DNA of 64,000 nucleotides from Halochromatium sp. (lineage in GTDB: Bacteria; Pseudomonadota; Gammaproteobacteria; Chromatiales; Chromatiaceae): contig POWB01000007.1 of the NCBI GenBank assembly GCA_010912705.1, positions 96,648 through 160,647 on the forward strand. The letters are read 5' to 3'. Made by a program: the position numbers and the translations under genes. The notes beneath the pieces were generated by a model. That model did no database searches and had not been told where the DNA came from. It saw nothing but the letters and a program-made list of their open reading frames with translations. Shown here in pieces: positions 55,636 through 64,000 of the stretch. How positions within the stretch are numbered: the first letter of the stretch is position 1; each line of letters begins with the position of its first letter.

Positions 55636-57438
55636 TTAGGACGCTCGCCACACCAACCGCTCCACACCCAAGGCGACCACGGCAAAGGTCCGCAGATCGC
55701 TCAGGCCATGGCGCTTGATCAACAGGCCGCCGTAATCGCGCGCCTGCGCCTCGGCCTCATCGAGCTTGGCCGCCACCGCCGGCAGCTTGGCCAGTGCTGA
55801 GCGGGATTGCTCGCGCACCTGCGCGCCGCTCAGACCCAGTTCTTTTAGGCTCAGGTATTTGAACTCGAGCAGCAGATCCAGCGCTTGGAAGCGGCGCCTA
55901 TCCGGGCGCAGGATCAGCGCCAGATCGGCATAACCGCGCCCGGTCTCCAATTCGGAGACGGCCATGTAGAGCCGATCGTCGAACAGGAGGGTGAGAAAGG
56001 CGAATTTCACCAGCAGCTCGTTGCTCCAACGGTAGTCGCGATTGGAGAGGACGCTGAAATAGCGCTCCTCGATCAGCGCGCAGAGGGGCTCAAGGTCGCC
56101 TTGCAGATAGAGCGTCTCGCTGGCTTGACGTGCGAGGTCGCGGATCTCTGGCGCCGGCAGCCAGCGCTCGCGTAAGCACTCAACATAGAGTCCGCGCGCG
56201 ACCAGATTGGGGATACGCAGGATCAGCTTGGCCAAGACAGTCTCGCCGGCCAGCGTGAGGATGCCGAAGAAATACAGCAGCGAGGCCATGAACGACTGAT
56301 CCTTGACCGCGGCGAGCACATCGGCGACACCAAAGCGCTGCACCAGCTCGGGTACCAGTATCCGGTCATCACCGCGCAGGGCCTCGATCAGCAGCGCCTC
56401 GCCCTGCGGCAAGGCGGCGATGTAGACCAGCTTGTTGCGATCGATCGCCAGGTTTTCATCCAGCATCCGGCGCGGATAATGGCCCTCGTGAGCCAGGGCC
56501 TCGAAGAAGTACAGGCTCAAGGTCGGGTTGTAGAGGCTGATCTCGGCGTCTTCGCTGAAGCGGTAGCCGTTGTAGAAGGTGCGCATGGTCTCGAGTGCCT
56601 TGTCCGCGGACCAGTCGCTGCGGGTTGATGTGGACTCTACAGCCCCTCGTGCTTCGCGCTCCAAATGGTTCAGCACGGCGGCAACCTCCGGCTCAGTAAA
56701 GCCGCAGAGGTCGTTGAAATCGGCATCCAGGTAGATGTCCTTGGCGACATTGTAGCCACTGGTCATGTCGCTGAGCACCACGGGCGAGACGCCGGTGATG
56801 AAGACCCGGTCCAGCCCTAGCCCGCCGGCGGCGGCCTTGACGGCCTTGAAGACGGTCTTGAACAAGCCCTCGCCTTGCAGCAGGGTCTGGTAGCGGTCCT
56901 GACTGCCAGCGCGCGGGGCCATCAGCACTTCGTTGGCGAAGTTGTCGTATTCGTCGATCAGCAGGTAGAGCTTGTGTGGGGTTTGGGAAACCACGCTCAA
57001 CAGTGCGTCCCAGGACGACAGCGCATCTTCTGGATGCAGCTCGACCGGCTCCGGCAGCCGATCCCGGTAGCGTCGGGTCAAGTCACGCAGACGCCCGTTA
57101 AGATGTCGATGCAGCGCCGCCTCGATGTCCCCGATATCCCCGTGCGCAGCGACCCGCGAGAAGTCCCATTTCAGCACGAAGAACTGGTTGTGCAGCGGCG
57201 TCGGCGCACGCCCGATGGCGAGATTGCCGAACAGCGACTCAAACTGCGCAGCACGATTGAGATCATAGTAGTGCTCCAGCATCGAGAGCAGCAGACTCTT
57301 GCCGAAGCGACGCGGGCGCAGAAAGACCAGTTGCCGTCCGGTCTGCTCGAGCATGGGAAGGCGGTCGGTGCGGTCGAGATACCAGTAGCCTTCTTGTCTC
57401 AGGGTGCCAAAATCGCTCAGGCCATAGGGAAACTGCAT
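55636..57438 (-). CDS. AAA-ATPase with PD-(D/E)XK domain (PF09820/DUF1703), copy A
   Basis: A 600-residue protein. The N-terminal AAA-ATPase_like domain begins with MQFPYGLSDFGTLR and has a Walker A region LRPRRFGKSLLLSM near residue 40 and a Walker B LLIDEYD near residue 160. The C-terminal third is the DUF1703 nuclease-like domain ending YADLALI-x-LLLEFKYL-x-L (E-x-K). The family is expanded in bacteria, usually in several copies, and has no proven role; a mobile or regulatory activity is proposed. It is intact. A partially deleted copy lies 1.0 kb away. Confidence 0.88.
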   Translation of the reverse strand: MQFPYGLSDFGTLRQEGYWYLDRTDRLPMLEQTGRQLVFLRPRRFGKSLLLSMLEHYYDLNRAAQFESLFGNLAIGRAPTPLHNQFFVLKWDFSRVAAHGDIGDIEAALHRHLNGRLRDLTRRYRDRLPEPVELHPEDALSSWDALLSVVSQTPHKLYLLIDEYDNFANEVLMAPRAGSQDRYQTLLQGEGLFKTVFKAVKAAAGGLGLDRVFITGVSPVVLSDMTSGYNVAKDIYLDADFNDLCGFTEPEVAAVLNHLEREARGAVESTSTRSDWSADKALETMRTFYNGYRFSEDAEISLYNPTLSLYFFEALAHEGHYPRRMLDENLAIDRNKLVYIAALPQGEALLIEALRGDDRILVPELVQRFGVADVLAAVKDQSFMASLLYFFGILTLAGETVLAKLILRIPNLVARGLYVECLRERWLPAPEIRDLARQASETLYLQGDLEPLCALIEERYFSVLSNRDYRWSNELLVKFAFLTLLFDDRLYMAVSELETGRGYADLALILRPDRRRFQALDLLLEFKYLSLKELGLSGAQVREQSRSALAKLPAVAAKLDEAEAQARDYGGLLIKRHGLSDLRTFAVVALGVERLVWRAS

Positions 57439-57478
57439 GCGCGCTCCGCTTCAATCAGCTTGCTACCAGATCAGCTTG

Positions 57479-58102
57479 TTACCAGATCGCGGGACTAAAT
57501 CCAGTTGGATTGCGCACTTCGATCTGGTCTCCGTTCTGGCAGAGCACGTAGAGTCCACGCGACACGGCATACTCGGCGACCCGCTCTGCCACCACCATGC
57601 CAGCAACCGCCCCCATGACCTGATGATCTTTGTACAGCGGCAGGACTCGCTTCAGCTTCTCAAGCCGCTTGAGGTGCTCAGCGACATGCTCTTGCGTCAA
57701 CTTGCTTTTGCATTCCACGGCGACCAGCGCGCCATCGTTGACGACGAGCAGATCGATCTCCAGCGCTTCGCCATTGCGGTCGGCCGTCACACCTGGATAC
57801 ACCGCGTGCACCTCGATGCCTTGGTCTTGAAACAACCGTACGGCGGCTGGTGCGACCAAGTGCTCGACGAACTCGCCAAGCCGATTCCCGAGTTCGCCGA
57901 GGTTCTTCGAGACCTGCCTCACCAGGCGGCTGGTTTCCTGGAGTTGACGGTCGGTTTCCTGAAAACGGCGGTCGGTTTCTTGAAAACGGCGGTCGGTTTC
58001 CTGAAAACGACGATCGGTTTCCTGAGCCGACTCCTTCAGCAGGCGGTCAGTTTCCTGAAACATCCGCCAGACATCCTCAAGGGTGGGATGAGCTAGAGAC
58101 AT
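57479..58102 (-). CDS. DUF3782-type protein with heptad coiled coil
   Basis: A 207-residue protein. ATG 58102 begins MSLAHPTLEDVW, followed by tandem QETDRRF heptads (residues about 20-60) that should form a coiled coil, and a C-terminal PD-(D/E)XK-like domain with EIDLLVVNDGALVAVECKSKLT (D then E-x-K). An upstream in-frame ATG near 58195 is possible, but conserved sequence starts later. It lies 40 bases before the AAA-ATPase gene on the same strand and probably acts with it. The coiled-coil part is coded by 21-bp tandem repeats. Confidence 0.8.
   Translation of the reverse strand: MSLAHPTLEDVWRMFQETDRLLKESAQETDRRFQETDRRFQETDRRFQETDRQLQETSRLVRQVSKNLGELGNRLGEFVEHLVAPAAVRLFQDQGIEVHAVYPGVTADRNGEALEIDLLVVNDGALVAVECKSKLTQEHVAEHLKRLEKLKRVLPLYKDHQVMGAVAGMVVAERVAEYAVSRGLYVLCQNGDQIEVRNPTGFSPAIW
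57932..58036. repeat. Five 21-bp tandem repeats coding the QETDRRF heptads
   Basis: Units GGTTTCCTGAAAACGGCGGTC start at 57932, 57953, 57974, 57995 and 58016; the outer two are degenerate and the inner three differ at one to three bases. Length changes by one unit would keep frame and heptad phase. Confidence 0.85.
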
Positions 58103-58179
58103 CGGTTGAAATCCTCTTGTGTTCAATGCGGTTAGCACTGAGTTTAGCGTTCCCGCCCTGACTCGTGGGCATGAGACCC

Positions 58180-59279
58180 TCAGGACGCTCGCCACACCAA
58201 CCGTTCCACACCCAAAGCGACCACGGCAAAGGTCCGCAAATCACTCAGGCCATAGCGCTTGATCAACAGGCCGCCATAATCGCGCGCCTGCGCTTCGGCC
58301 TCGTCGCGATTGGAGAGGACGCTGAAACAGCGCTCCTCGATCAGCGCGCAGAGGGACTCAAGGTCGCCTTGTAGAGGCTGATCTCGGCGTCTTCGCTGAA
58401 GCGGTAGCCGTTGTAGAAGGTGCGCATGGTCTCGAGCGCCTTGTCCGCGGACCAGTCGCTGCGGGTTGATGTGGACTCTACAGCCCCTCGTGCTTCGCGC
58501 TCCAAATGGTTCAGCACGGCGGCAACCTCCGGCTCAGTAAAGCCGCAGAGGTCGTTGAAGTCGGCATCCAGGTAGATGTCCTTGGCGACATTGTAGCCAC
58601 TGGTCATGTCGCTGAGCACCACGGGCGAGACGCCGGTGATGAAGACCCGGTCCAACCCTAGCCCGCCGGCGGCGGCCTTGACGGCCTTGAAGACGGTCTT
58701 GAACAAGCCCTCGCCTTGCAGCAGGGTCTGGTAGCGGTCCTGACTGCCAGCGCGCGGGGCCATCAGCACTTCGTTGGCGAAGTTGTCGTATTCGTCGATC
58801 AGCAGGTAGAGCTTGTGCGGGGTCTCGGAAATGATGCTCAGGAGTGAGCGCCAGGAAGAGAGGGCATCCTCGGAATGGATGTGGATCATCTCCGGCAGAC
58901 GAGAATGATAACGCCGCGCAAAGTCGCGGATGCCGTCATTGATGTGCCGATGGAGCGCGGCCTCAATGTCCTCGATCGCCCCATGCGCGGCCACCATGGA
59001 GAAGTCCCACTTGAGTACGAAAAACTGGTTATGCAGCGGCGTCGGCGCACGCCCGATGGCCAGATTGCCGAATAGCGCCGCGAACTGCGCAGCACGATTG
59101 AGATCATAGTAGTGCTCCAGCATCGACAGCAGCAGACTCTTGCCGAAGCGACGCGGGCGCAGGAAGACTAACTGCCGCCCGGTCTGCTCGAGCATGGGGA
59201 GACGATCGGTGCGGTCGAGATACCAGTAGCCTTCTCCCCTCAGGGTGCCGAAATCGCTGAGACCATAGGGAAATTGCAT
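58180..59279 (-). pseudogene. Truncated AAA-ATPase (PF09820-type), copy B with two deletions
   Basis: Nearly identical to copy A at the start (Walker A and the region to about residue 300 agree almost base for base) but lacks two segments: 276 bp (equivalent to 55759-56034) and 427 bp (56103-56529). The second deletion shifts the frame, so the open part ends at 58341. Short shared bases (TCG, TTG) at the junctions suggest slippage. The matching C-terminal end with stop TGA remains at 58180. Non-functional. Confidence 0.88.
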
Positions 59280-59384
59280 GCACGCGCCCTGCCAAATGAC
59301 TGATGGACGACGCTAGCCTAGCATCAGCGGATGTCTATTCGCTCAACTGGGCTCCTGGGTTCTGGGCTCCTGGTGCGGACGGGA

Positions 59385-59455
59385 TCCGATTGGAGCACGT
59401 AGCCCCCCTAGGCCATCGCATACTTGGCCACTGACGCCGCAACCACCATGCCTTG
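59385..59455 (-). pseudogene. Remnant of a second DUF3782 gene
   Basis: The bases from GAGCACGTAG to CCACCATGCC resemble the 3' part of the intact DUF3782 gene at 57541-57602 at a similar distance from the start of its AAA neighbour. Many changes and no open frame. With copy B it shows that the two-gene unit was duplicated. Confidence 0.55.
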
Positions 59456-59509
59456 ACCGACGACTTCAGGGGTTGGGTGGGCTTGTAGGATCCTAGACTT
59501 GAGGGTTTA

Positions 59510-59824
59510 TCATGGAGTTTTGGTTAGAATATAGGCGTTGATCTCGTTAGCAACCTCGTCAGGATAACCAAGCTCTTTTAACCGATTGGCAAATACCAAA
59601 TGCAACTTGGCTTTACCATAAATCCCCGGTTTCTCAGACGCCTTGAATTGCGCGACACGCATCAAGGCATCTTCGACACTGGCATGAAACTGTTTCGTCG
59701 CTTGCTTGGACTTTTCTAGCCGATGCTTTTCCACCAGCGCTGGAGGAGCTTGGCTAAAGAGCGTGTCCGCTGTTTGAGCTGCGAAGGCGATTAAGATCTT
59801 CTTCTTTTTTCCAAATATAAACAC
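59510..59824 (-). CDS. Small hypothetical protein
   Basis: A 104-residue soluble protein, rich in Lys and Ala, with predicted helices. The N terminus is FGKKKKILIAF, the centre has DALMRVAQFKASEKPG and the end EVANEINAYIL. It has no recognisable domain. The AT content is higher than in neighbours, so it may be acquired. Single gene with a weak start context. Confidence 0.5.
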   Translation of the reverse strand: MFIFGKKKKILIAFAAQTADTLFSQAPPALVEKHRLEKSKQATKQFHASVEDALMRVAQFKASEKPGIYGKAKLHLVFANRLKELGYPDEVANEINAYILTKTP

Positions 59825-60078
59825 GAGTGTGCTCCAAGAGATGACGCGTTGACTATTTCGCTATTCACCATGCCTGATTCAGACGAAAATCAGGTTAAAA
59901 CTCCTGTATGCTGCATATTCTGCCGAGGGTGGTAAGATGCACGATTCCGTCATCGGCGGCGGCAAAATAGCCGTTGCCAAGTGTTCAGCATACCAAAGAT
60001 AGGGCAAGCGCGAGCCTCCTGACGGCCCGCTCTCCAAGCCTCCTGGCGATCAAACAACAAACCTAAGAACCCAATCCG

Positions 60079-61860
60079 ATGTCACAACGGACCGATGATC
60101 GCACCAAAGTCCTCAGCGAGGCACGAAAAAAACTTGCTAAGGGCCGCCTCGACGCGGCCATTCTGGCGCTTTCTGATCTCCTAGCAGATAGCCCTGAAGA
60201 CGATGAGGTTGCCTACACTCTGGCCCAGGCTTACCTCCGCGCCGAAAGGCCCGCCCTCGCCCTCGATACCTTAATGCCAGTTGCCTCGCGCCAGGGACAA
60301 AGCGCCGATGTCTGGAACCTATTGGGAGATATTCATCAGTCATTAGGACGTCATGAGGCGGCGATCGCGCATTACCAACAAGCCCTAAAGCAAGACGCTC
60401 ATCAAATTCAGGCGCTCACCAGCTTAGGCTGGTTACTGCATATTCATCGCTTGGCGTCGCAAGAAGCGGCTGAATTACTCGAAAAAGCGATCTCACTGAA
60501 ACCCTCCCATTATCCGGCACATCTCAATCTCGCCGTGATCTTATTCGCTTTAGATCGCAGTGACGATGCCATGCGGCATGGGCAAAAAGCGCTTGAGCTT
60601 GGCTCAAAAGATATTGCTTGTTATGTGAATGTAGCCAATCTCTATCAGCAGCTCGGCGACAAATCAGAGGCAATACGCTTGCTCGAAAAGGCCAGCGTGA
60701 TCGACCCGACAAACGGCCAGACCTATTTTTACCTATCGCGTTTACAGACATTCGATCAATCGAGTCAAAAGCTACTCAACCGAATGGAGGCCGCGCTGGA
60801 ACTGCCGTTAACCGTCACCGGGCGAACCAGCGTCCATTTTGCTTTGGGCAAGGCCTATAACGATCTACAGGAATGGGATCATGCCTTCAAACACTATCAG
60901 CAGGGTAACCAGCTGATTCGCGAGGATTATAACCCGCGTGAACAGCAACAATTTGTCGCCAGACTCACCCGATTTTTTTCAGCGAAATATTTTCAGGCTC
61001 AGCAAGCATTATCAACGCCAGAGACACCCATATTTATTGTTGGCATGCCGCGCAGCGGATCAACCTTGATCGAGCAAATTCTCGCCTCGCACCCCAACAC
61101 GCATAGTCTCGGTGAGGCATTAGACCTACCCGACCTAGTCAATCAACTCTGCGCATCCTTCGATCAACGGGACGGCAAGAAAAAGACCCCCTATCCGCTC
61201 GGTCTCGGGTTTGCCTCGAATCAAGATCTACAATCCATTGTCGATGCCTATCTCAAACGCGCTTACTCTCGGGTCGATGATCCATCAACACGCGTGATCG
61301 ATAAACAGCTATTTAATTATATTGGTCTTGGTATTATCGCTATCTTATTCCCAAAGGCGCGAATCATCCACACCCGACGCCATCCACTCGACACCTGCCT
61401 GTCTTGTTATTTTCAGTATTTCACGCTCAGTACAAGAATGCCTTGGAGTTATGACCTGAACAGCATCGGTCACTACTACTGGAGCTATCGTCAGATCATG
61501 GCCCACTGGCGTCGAGTATTACCGCTCTCGATGTTCGAGATCGATTATGAAACCCTAATTGCCAAACCAGAGGAGACCATCCGTCACCTGCTGGAGTTTT
61601 GTGGTCTGACTTGGAATCCAACGGTCATGCATTTTTATGAGAAGAAACACCTTGTAAGAACCGCTAGCCTCATTCAAGTGCGAAAACCAATTTATCGCGA
61701 TTCCCTTGCACGCTGGAAACATTATGCCAACCACCTGCAACCCCTGGTCGATGCACTTGGCAATCTCTTAACCGATGAGGCTGAGGCCCTCGAGGCGGCC
61801 GGGTTACGGCCCAAGGCAAGTCTTCGACACAAACTCATGCCATTCTGGCGCAACTCGTGA
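60079..61860 (+). CDS. TPR sulfotransferase
   Basis: A 593-residue protein with about eight TPR units (residues 5-270) followed by a sulfotransferase domain from about 310. The PAPS-binding loop is FIVGMPRSGSTLIEQIL near residue 317, and the 3'-phosphate block IIHTRRHPLDTCLS is near 428. TPR-sulfotransferases of this kind act on protein or sugar acceptors in several gammaproteobacteria; substrate unknown. It is followed in 35 bases by a TPR glycosyltransferase gene and may act with it. Confidence 0.87.
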   Translation: MSQRTDDRTKVLSEARKKLAKGRLDAAILALSDLLADSPEDDEVAYTLAQAYLRAERPALALDTLMPVASRQGQSADVWNLLGDIHQSLGRHEAAIAHYQQALKQDAHQIQALTSLGWLLHIHRLASQEAAELLEKAISLKPSHYPAHLNLAVILFALDRSDDAMRHGQKALELGSKDIACYVNVANLYQQLGDKSEAIRLLEKASVIDPTNGQTYFYLSRLQTFDQSSQKLLNRMEAALELPLTVTGRTSVHFALGKAYNDLQEWDHAFKHYQQGNQLIREDYNPREQQQFVARLTRFFSAKYFQAQQALSTPETPIFIVGMPRSGSTLIEQILASHPNTHSLGEALDLPDLVNQLCASFDQRDGKKKTPYPLGLGFASNQDLQSIVDAYLKRAYSRVDDPSTRVIDKQLFNYIGLGIIAILFPKARIIHTRRHPLDTCLSCYFQYFTLSTRMPWSYDLNSIGHYYWSYRQIMAHWRRVLPLSMFEIDYETLIAKPEETIRHLLEFCGLTWNPTVMHFYEKKHLVRTASLIQVRKPIYRDSLARWKHYANHLQPLVDALGNLLTDEAEALEAAGLRPKASLRHKLMPFWRNS

Positions 61861-61894
61861 CTTGTTCAGTCTCAACCAAGCGGAACCCTAGGCG

Positions 61895-63841
61895 ATGCGC
61901 TGGCCATTGATACGCAAACCGACGACAGCCAACAGGGATTCACCTCGACGGTCTCAGCAACAGGAGCATCCGGGTACGCTCGCGGAGCTGATCAGGCGCG
62001 GACAAGCCCTCGAAGATCAGCATCAACTGCGGGAAGCCGAACAGCTGTATCGGCTCGCGTTGAAACAGACGCCGAACTCAGCATTAGCCTACCTCAACCT
62101 GGGCAATGTACTCGACCTTCAAGGGGATGCCGAGGGGGCCGAGGCCAGTTACCGGTTGGCGCTCAAATCTGATCCTAAGCAGGGGAAAGCCTCTGCAAAC
62201 CTCGGCAATCTTGCGCTCAAGACTGGACGTTATGCCGAGGCTGAAGACCAATATCGTACCGCGTTGCGTCTGCTGGACGCTGAATTCCTTCCTGACATTC
62301 ACTGTGCTATCGGCGTTTGCCGGGAAAGGCTTAGGGACACCAAGGGCGCTATCGAACAGTATCGTCTCGCCCTGAGCATGCAGCCCCAGCATCCAGGGGC
62401 CAATCTCAACCTTGGCCATAGCCTGATGCGCGCCGGCGACCCCGAAGGAGCTTGCCAGTGCTTAGAGACGGCACTCAGGTCTTGGCCCAACCATGCTCAG
62501 GCACGGAGTTGGCTCGGCAAGGCGCTCAGCGACCAAGGCTTTATCGATTCGGCGCTGGTCCATCTCCAGCGTGCTTGCGAACTCGCCCCAGACGAGGCCT
62601 ACATCGCCGGCATGACGCTCTTTATGATGAATTATTCGGCCAGCATCCTGGAATCTGATTTGGCAAGCCGTCGCCAGCAATTTGTAGAAGCGTTTTGTCC
62701 GGCCGCGGCGACGGGATTGACGGCATTCAGCAATGCTCGCGACCCTGAACGGCCCTTGACGATCGGCTACCTCAGTTCAGACTTCCGCGAACATCCCGTC
62801 GCGCGTTTCATCGAGACAGCCTGGCTAAACCATGATGCCAGTCAGTTCAAGATCCATGCCTTCTACAATCACAGCGTTCAAGATGCCGTGACGGCCCGGC
62901 TTCAGCACCTGGTCTCCCATTGGCATCCGGTCGATGGACTCGATGATCAGCAACTGGCCGCGCAAATCCGTGACAGCGGTATCGATATCCTGGTTGACCT
63001 CAATGGAATCACCGAAGGTCACCGCCTACCCGCTTTAGCACGCCGGTTGGCGCCGATTCAGGCAACCTGGTTAGGCTACTTGGGTTCGACTGGACTCAAC
63101 GCGATGGACTACAGGCTCTGTGACCCCTTCACCGACCCACCTGGCCTCACCGAAACATGGCATACCGAGCGCTTAGCTCGATTGCCGGATACGCAATGGT
63201 GCCACGCCGCCTATACGCATCCGCCTCCTGTGGGCGCCTTACCGATGAGCAGTCAAGGTTACCCAACCTTTGGCTCCTTCAATAACCTCGCCAAGCTTAG
63301 CGATACGGCCTTGGATCTTTGGGCGGCCTTAATGACGACCCTACCCCAGTCCCGTCTGGTCATCGCCGGCGCACCCAAAGGCCGAGCCCAAACACGCGTG
63401 CTTCAACGCTTCGATGCTCAAGGTATTGCAGCGAAACGCATCGATTTCCTACCCCGCCTCGACTATCGAGACTATCTTGCAGCCATCAGCACCGTCGATC
63501 TCGCACTCGACTCTTTTCCATACAACGGCGGCACCACCACAATCGATGCGCTGTATATGGGCGTTCCGGTACTCACCCTAATGGGTCAGCACACGCGCTC
63601 GAGAAGCGGACTGAGTTTGCTCACGAATGCTGGATTACCAGACCTCGTCGCCCAAAGCCATGAGGATTTCGTGCGCATTGGCCGCAAGCTCGCCACCAAC
63701 CCTGACAGATTGACGGAATTGCGCGCCCGTCTAAGGAGCCGAGTTGAACGCTCGCCACTCATGGATGGTCAACGTGTTACCCGACAGCTTGAAGCTCAGT
63801 ATCGAGCTTGGTGGCAGGCTTGGTGCAAGACGACAACTTGA
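61895..63841 (+). CDS. TPR O-GlcNAc transferase-like protein
   Basis: A 648-residue protein. TPR units fill residues about 30-235; the C-terminal glycosyltransferase 41 (OGT/SPINDLY) domain has YLSSDFREHPVARF near 292, DILVDLNGITEGHR near 365 and FPYNGGTTTIDALYMGVPVLTLMG near 545. It would transfer a sugar from a nucleotide donor to Ser/Thr of proteins. It probably shares a transcript with the upstream TPR-sulfotransferase, suggesting surface or protein decoration. No acceptor is visible. Confidence 0.88.
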   Translation: MRWPLIRKPTTANRDSPRRSQQQEHPGTLAELIRRGQALEDQHQLREAEQLYRLALKQTPNSALAYLNLGNVLDLQGDAEGAEASYRLALKSDPKQGKASANLGNLALKTGRYAEAEDQYRTALRLLDAEFLPDIHCAIGVCRERLRDTKGAIEQYRLALSMQPQHPGANLNLGHSLMRAGDPEGACQCLETALRSWPNHAQARSWLGKALSDQGFIDSALVHLQRACELAPDEAYIAGMTLFMMNYSASILESDLASRRQQFVEAFCPAAATGLTAFSNARDPERPLTIGYLSSDFREHPVARFIETAWLNHDASQFKIHAFYNHSVQDAVTARLQHLVSHWHPVDGLDDQQLAAQIRDSGIDILVDLNGITEGHRLPALARRLAPIQATWLGYLGSTGLNAMDYRLCDPFTDPPGLTETWHTERLARLPDTQWCHAAYTHPPPVGALPMSSQGYPTFGSFNNLAKLSDTALDLWAALMTTLPQSRLVIAGAPKGRAQTRVLQRFDAQGIAAKRIDFLPRLDYRDYLAAISTVDLALDSFPYNGGTTTIDALYMGVPVLTLMGQHTRSRSGLSLLTNAGLPDLVAQSHEDFVRIGRKLATNPDRLTELRARLRSRVERSPLMDGQRVTRQLEAQYRAWWQAWCKTTT

Positions 63842-63869
63842 GCCAGGGATCACCCGCTCATCGCAAGGG

Positions 63870-64000
63870 CTAGAGCGTCTCAGCCGGAGCGCTTTTTTCC
63901 GCTGCCGCTTCATAGGCCTTGAGCACACGTCGCCGATGTTCCGCCTTGGTCACAATATTGCGTGGCTGATAGGCCATAAACTCCTCCATCAATGTCCGAG
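63870..64000 (-). CDS. C terminus of an unidentified protein (5' end outside window)
   Basis: The last 43 codons are visible on the minus strand, with LMEEFMAYQPRNIV, then TKAEHRRRVLKAYE and a short Ala/Glu tail before TAG. It converges with the TPR glycosyltransferase gene. I do not recognise the family. Confidence 0.6.
   Translation of the reverse strand, partial: RTLMEEFMAYQPRNIVTKAEHRRRVLKAYEAAAEKSAPAETL

Noticed and set aside
57932..58036. CRISPR array
   Set aside because: The units are directly adjacent with no spacers and code for in-frame heptads.

Overview
The window looks like a chromosomal segment of a GC-rich gammaproteobacterium, probably a purple sulfur bacterium or a close relative (Chromatiales). 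This is inferred from the gene content: UbiD, class I fructose bisphosphatase, SYLF protein, SrkA kinase, a di-heme peroxidase and large cytosolic chemosensory genes. No rRNA, complete tRNA, CRISPR array or complete insertion sequence was found. Protein-coding genes fill most of it.

Layout. 1-11 kb: a metal permease with a C-terminal HMA domain (cut by the left edge), an RRM protein, ubiD, the ergothioneine pair egtB-egtD, a zinc dehydrogenase, a CPA1 antiporter, srkA, two small proteins and a SYLF lipoid-binding protein. 11-22 kb: a PAP2 phosphatase, a 1000-residue exported protein built from two homologous halves, a GT2-GT39 glycosyltransferase pair, fbp, a YkgJ-type cysteine-cluster protein, a MoeB-like adenylyltransferase and a di-heme cytochrome c peroxidase with a CRP-type palindrome upstream.

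22-39 kb is the most interesting block. A chemosensory cluster (cytosolic receptor, three-domain CheW, CheB, HEAT protein, CheR, CheY, CheA, STAS protein, second CheY, membrane receptor) runs on one strand directly into a complete stressosome module: RsbR, RsbS, RsbT, a second RsbT-like ATPase and an RsbX-like phosphatase. The module output appears to be a histidine kinase with an N-terminal RsbU_N-like helical domain, then a receiver protein and a ParA ATPase. The cytosolic receptor gene is split by a 199-bp element with perfect 10-bp terminal inverted repeats and a 5-bp target duplication (CCAGA).

39-41.3 kb is a graveyard of defence and toxin-antitoxin genes: remnants of a type III-like restriction helicase and its methyltransferase, a HicB-type antitoxin disrupted by a hairpin repeat, and an antitoxin whose toxin has been lost. 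Inside it a GxxExxY gene is bracketed by 27-bp inverted repeats that match 26 of 27 bases.

41.3-54.3 kb: a long Lhr helicase, an exported protein plus an ExbB-ExbD-ExbD-TonB operon, and a molybdate locus (modABC, a broken molbindin, modD). 54.3-64 kb: an AlbA_2-type regulator, a duplicated and partly decayed AAA-ATPase/DUF3782 unit, a small unknown protein, a TPR-sulfotransferase, a TPR-O-GlcNAc-transferase-like protein and an unidentified gene cut by the right edge.
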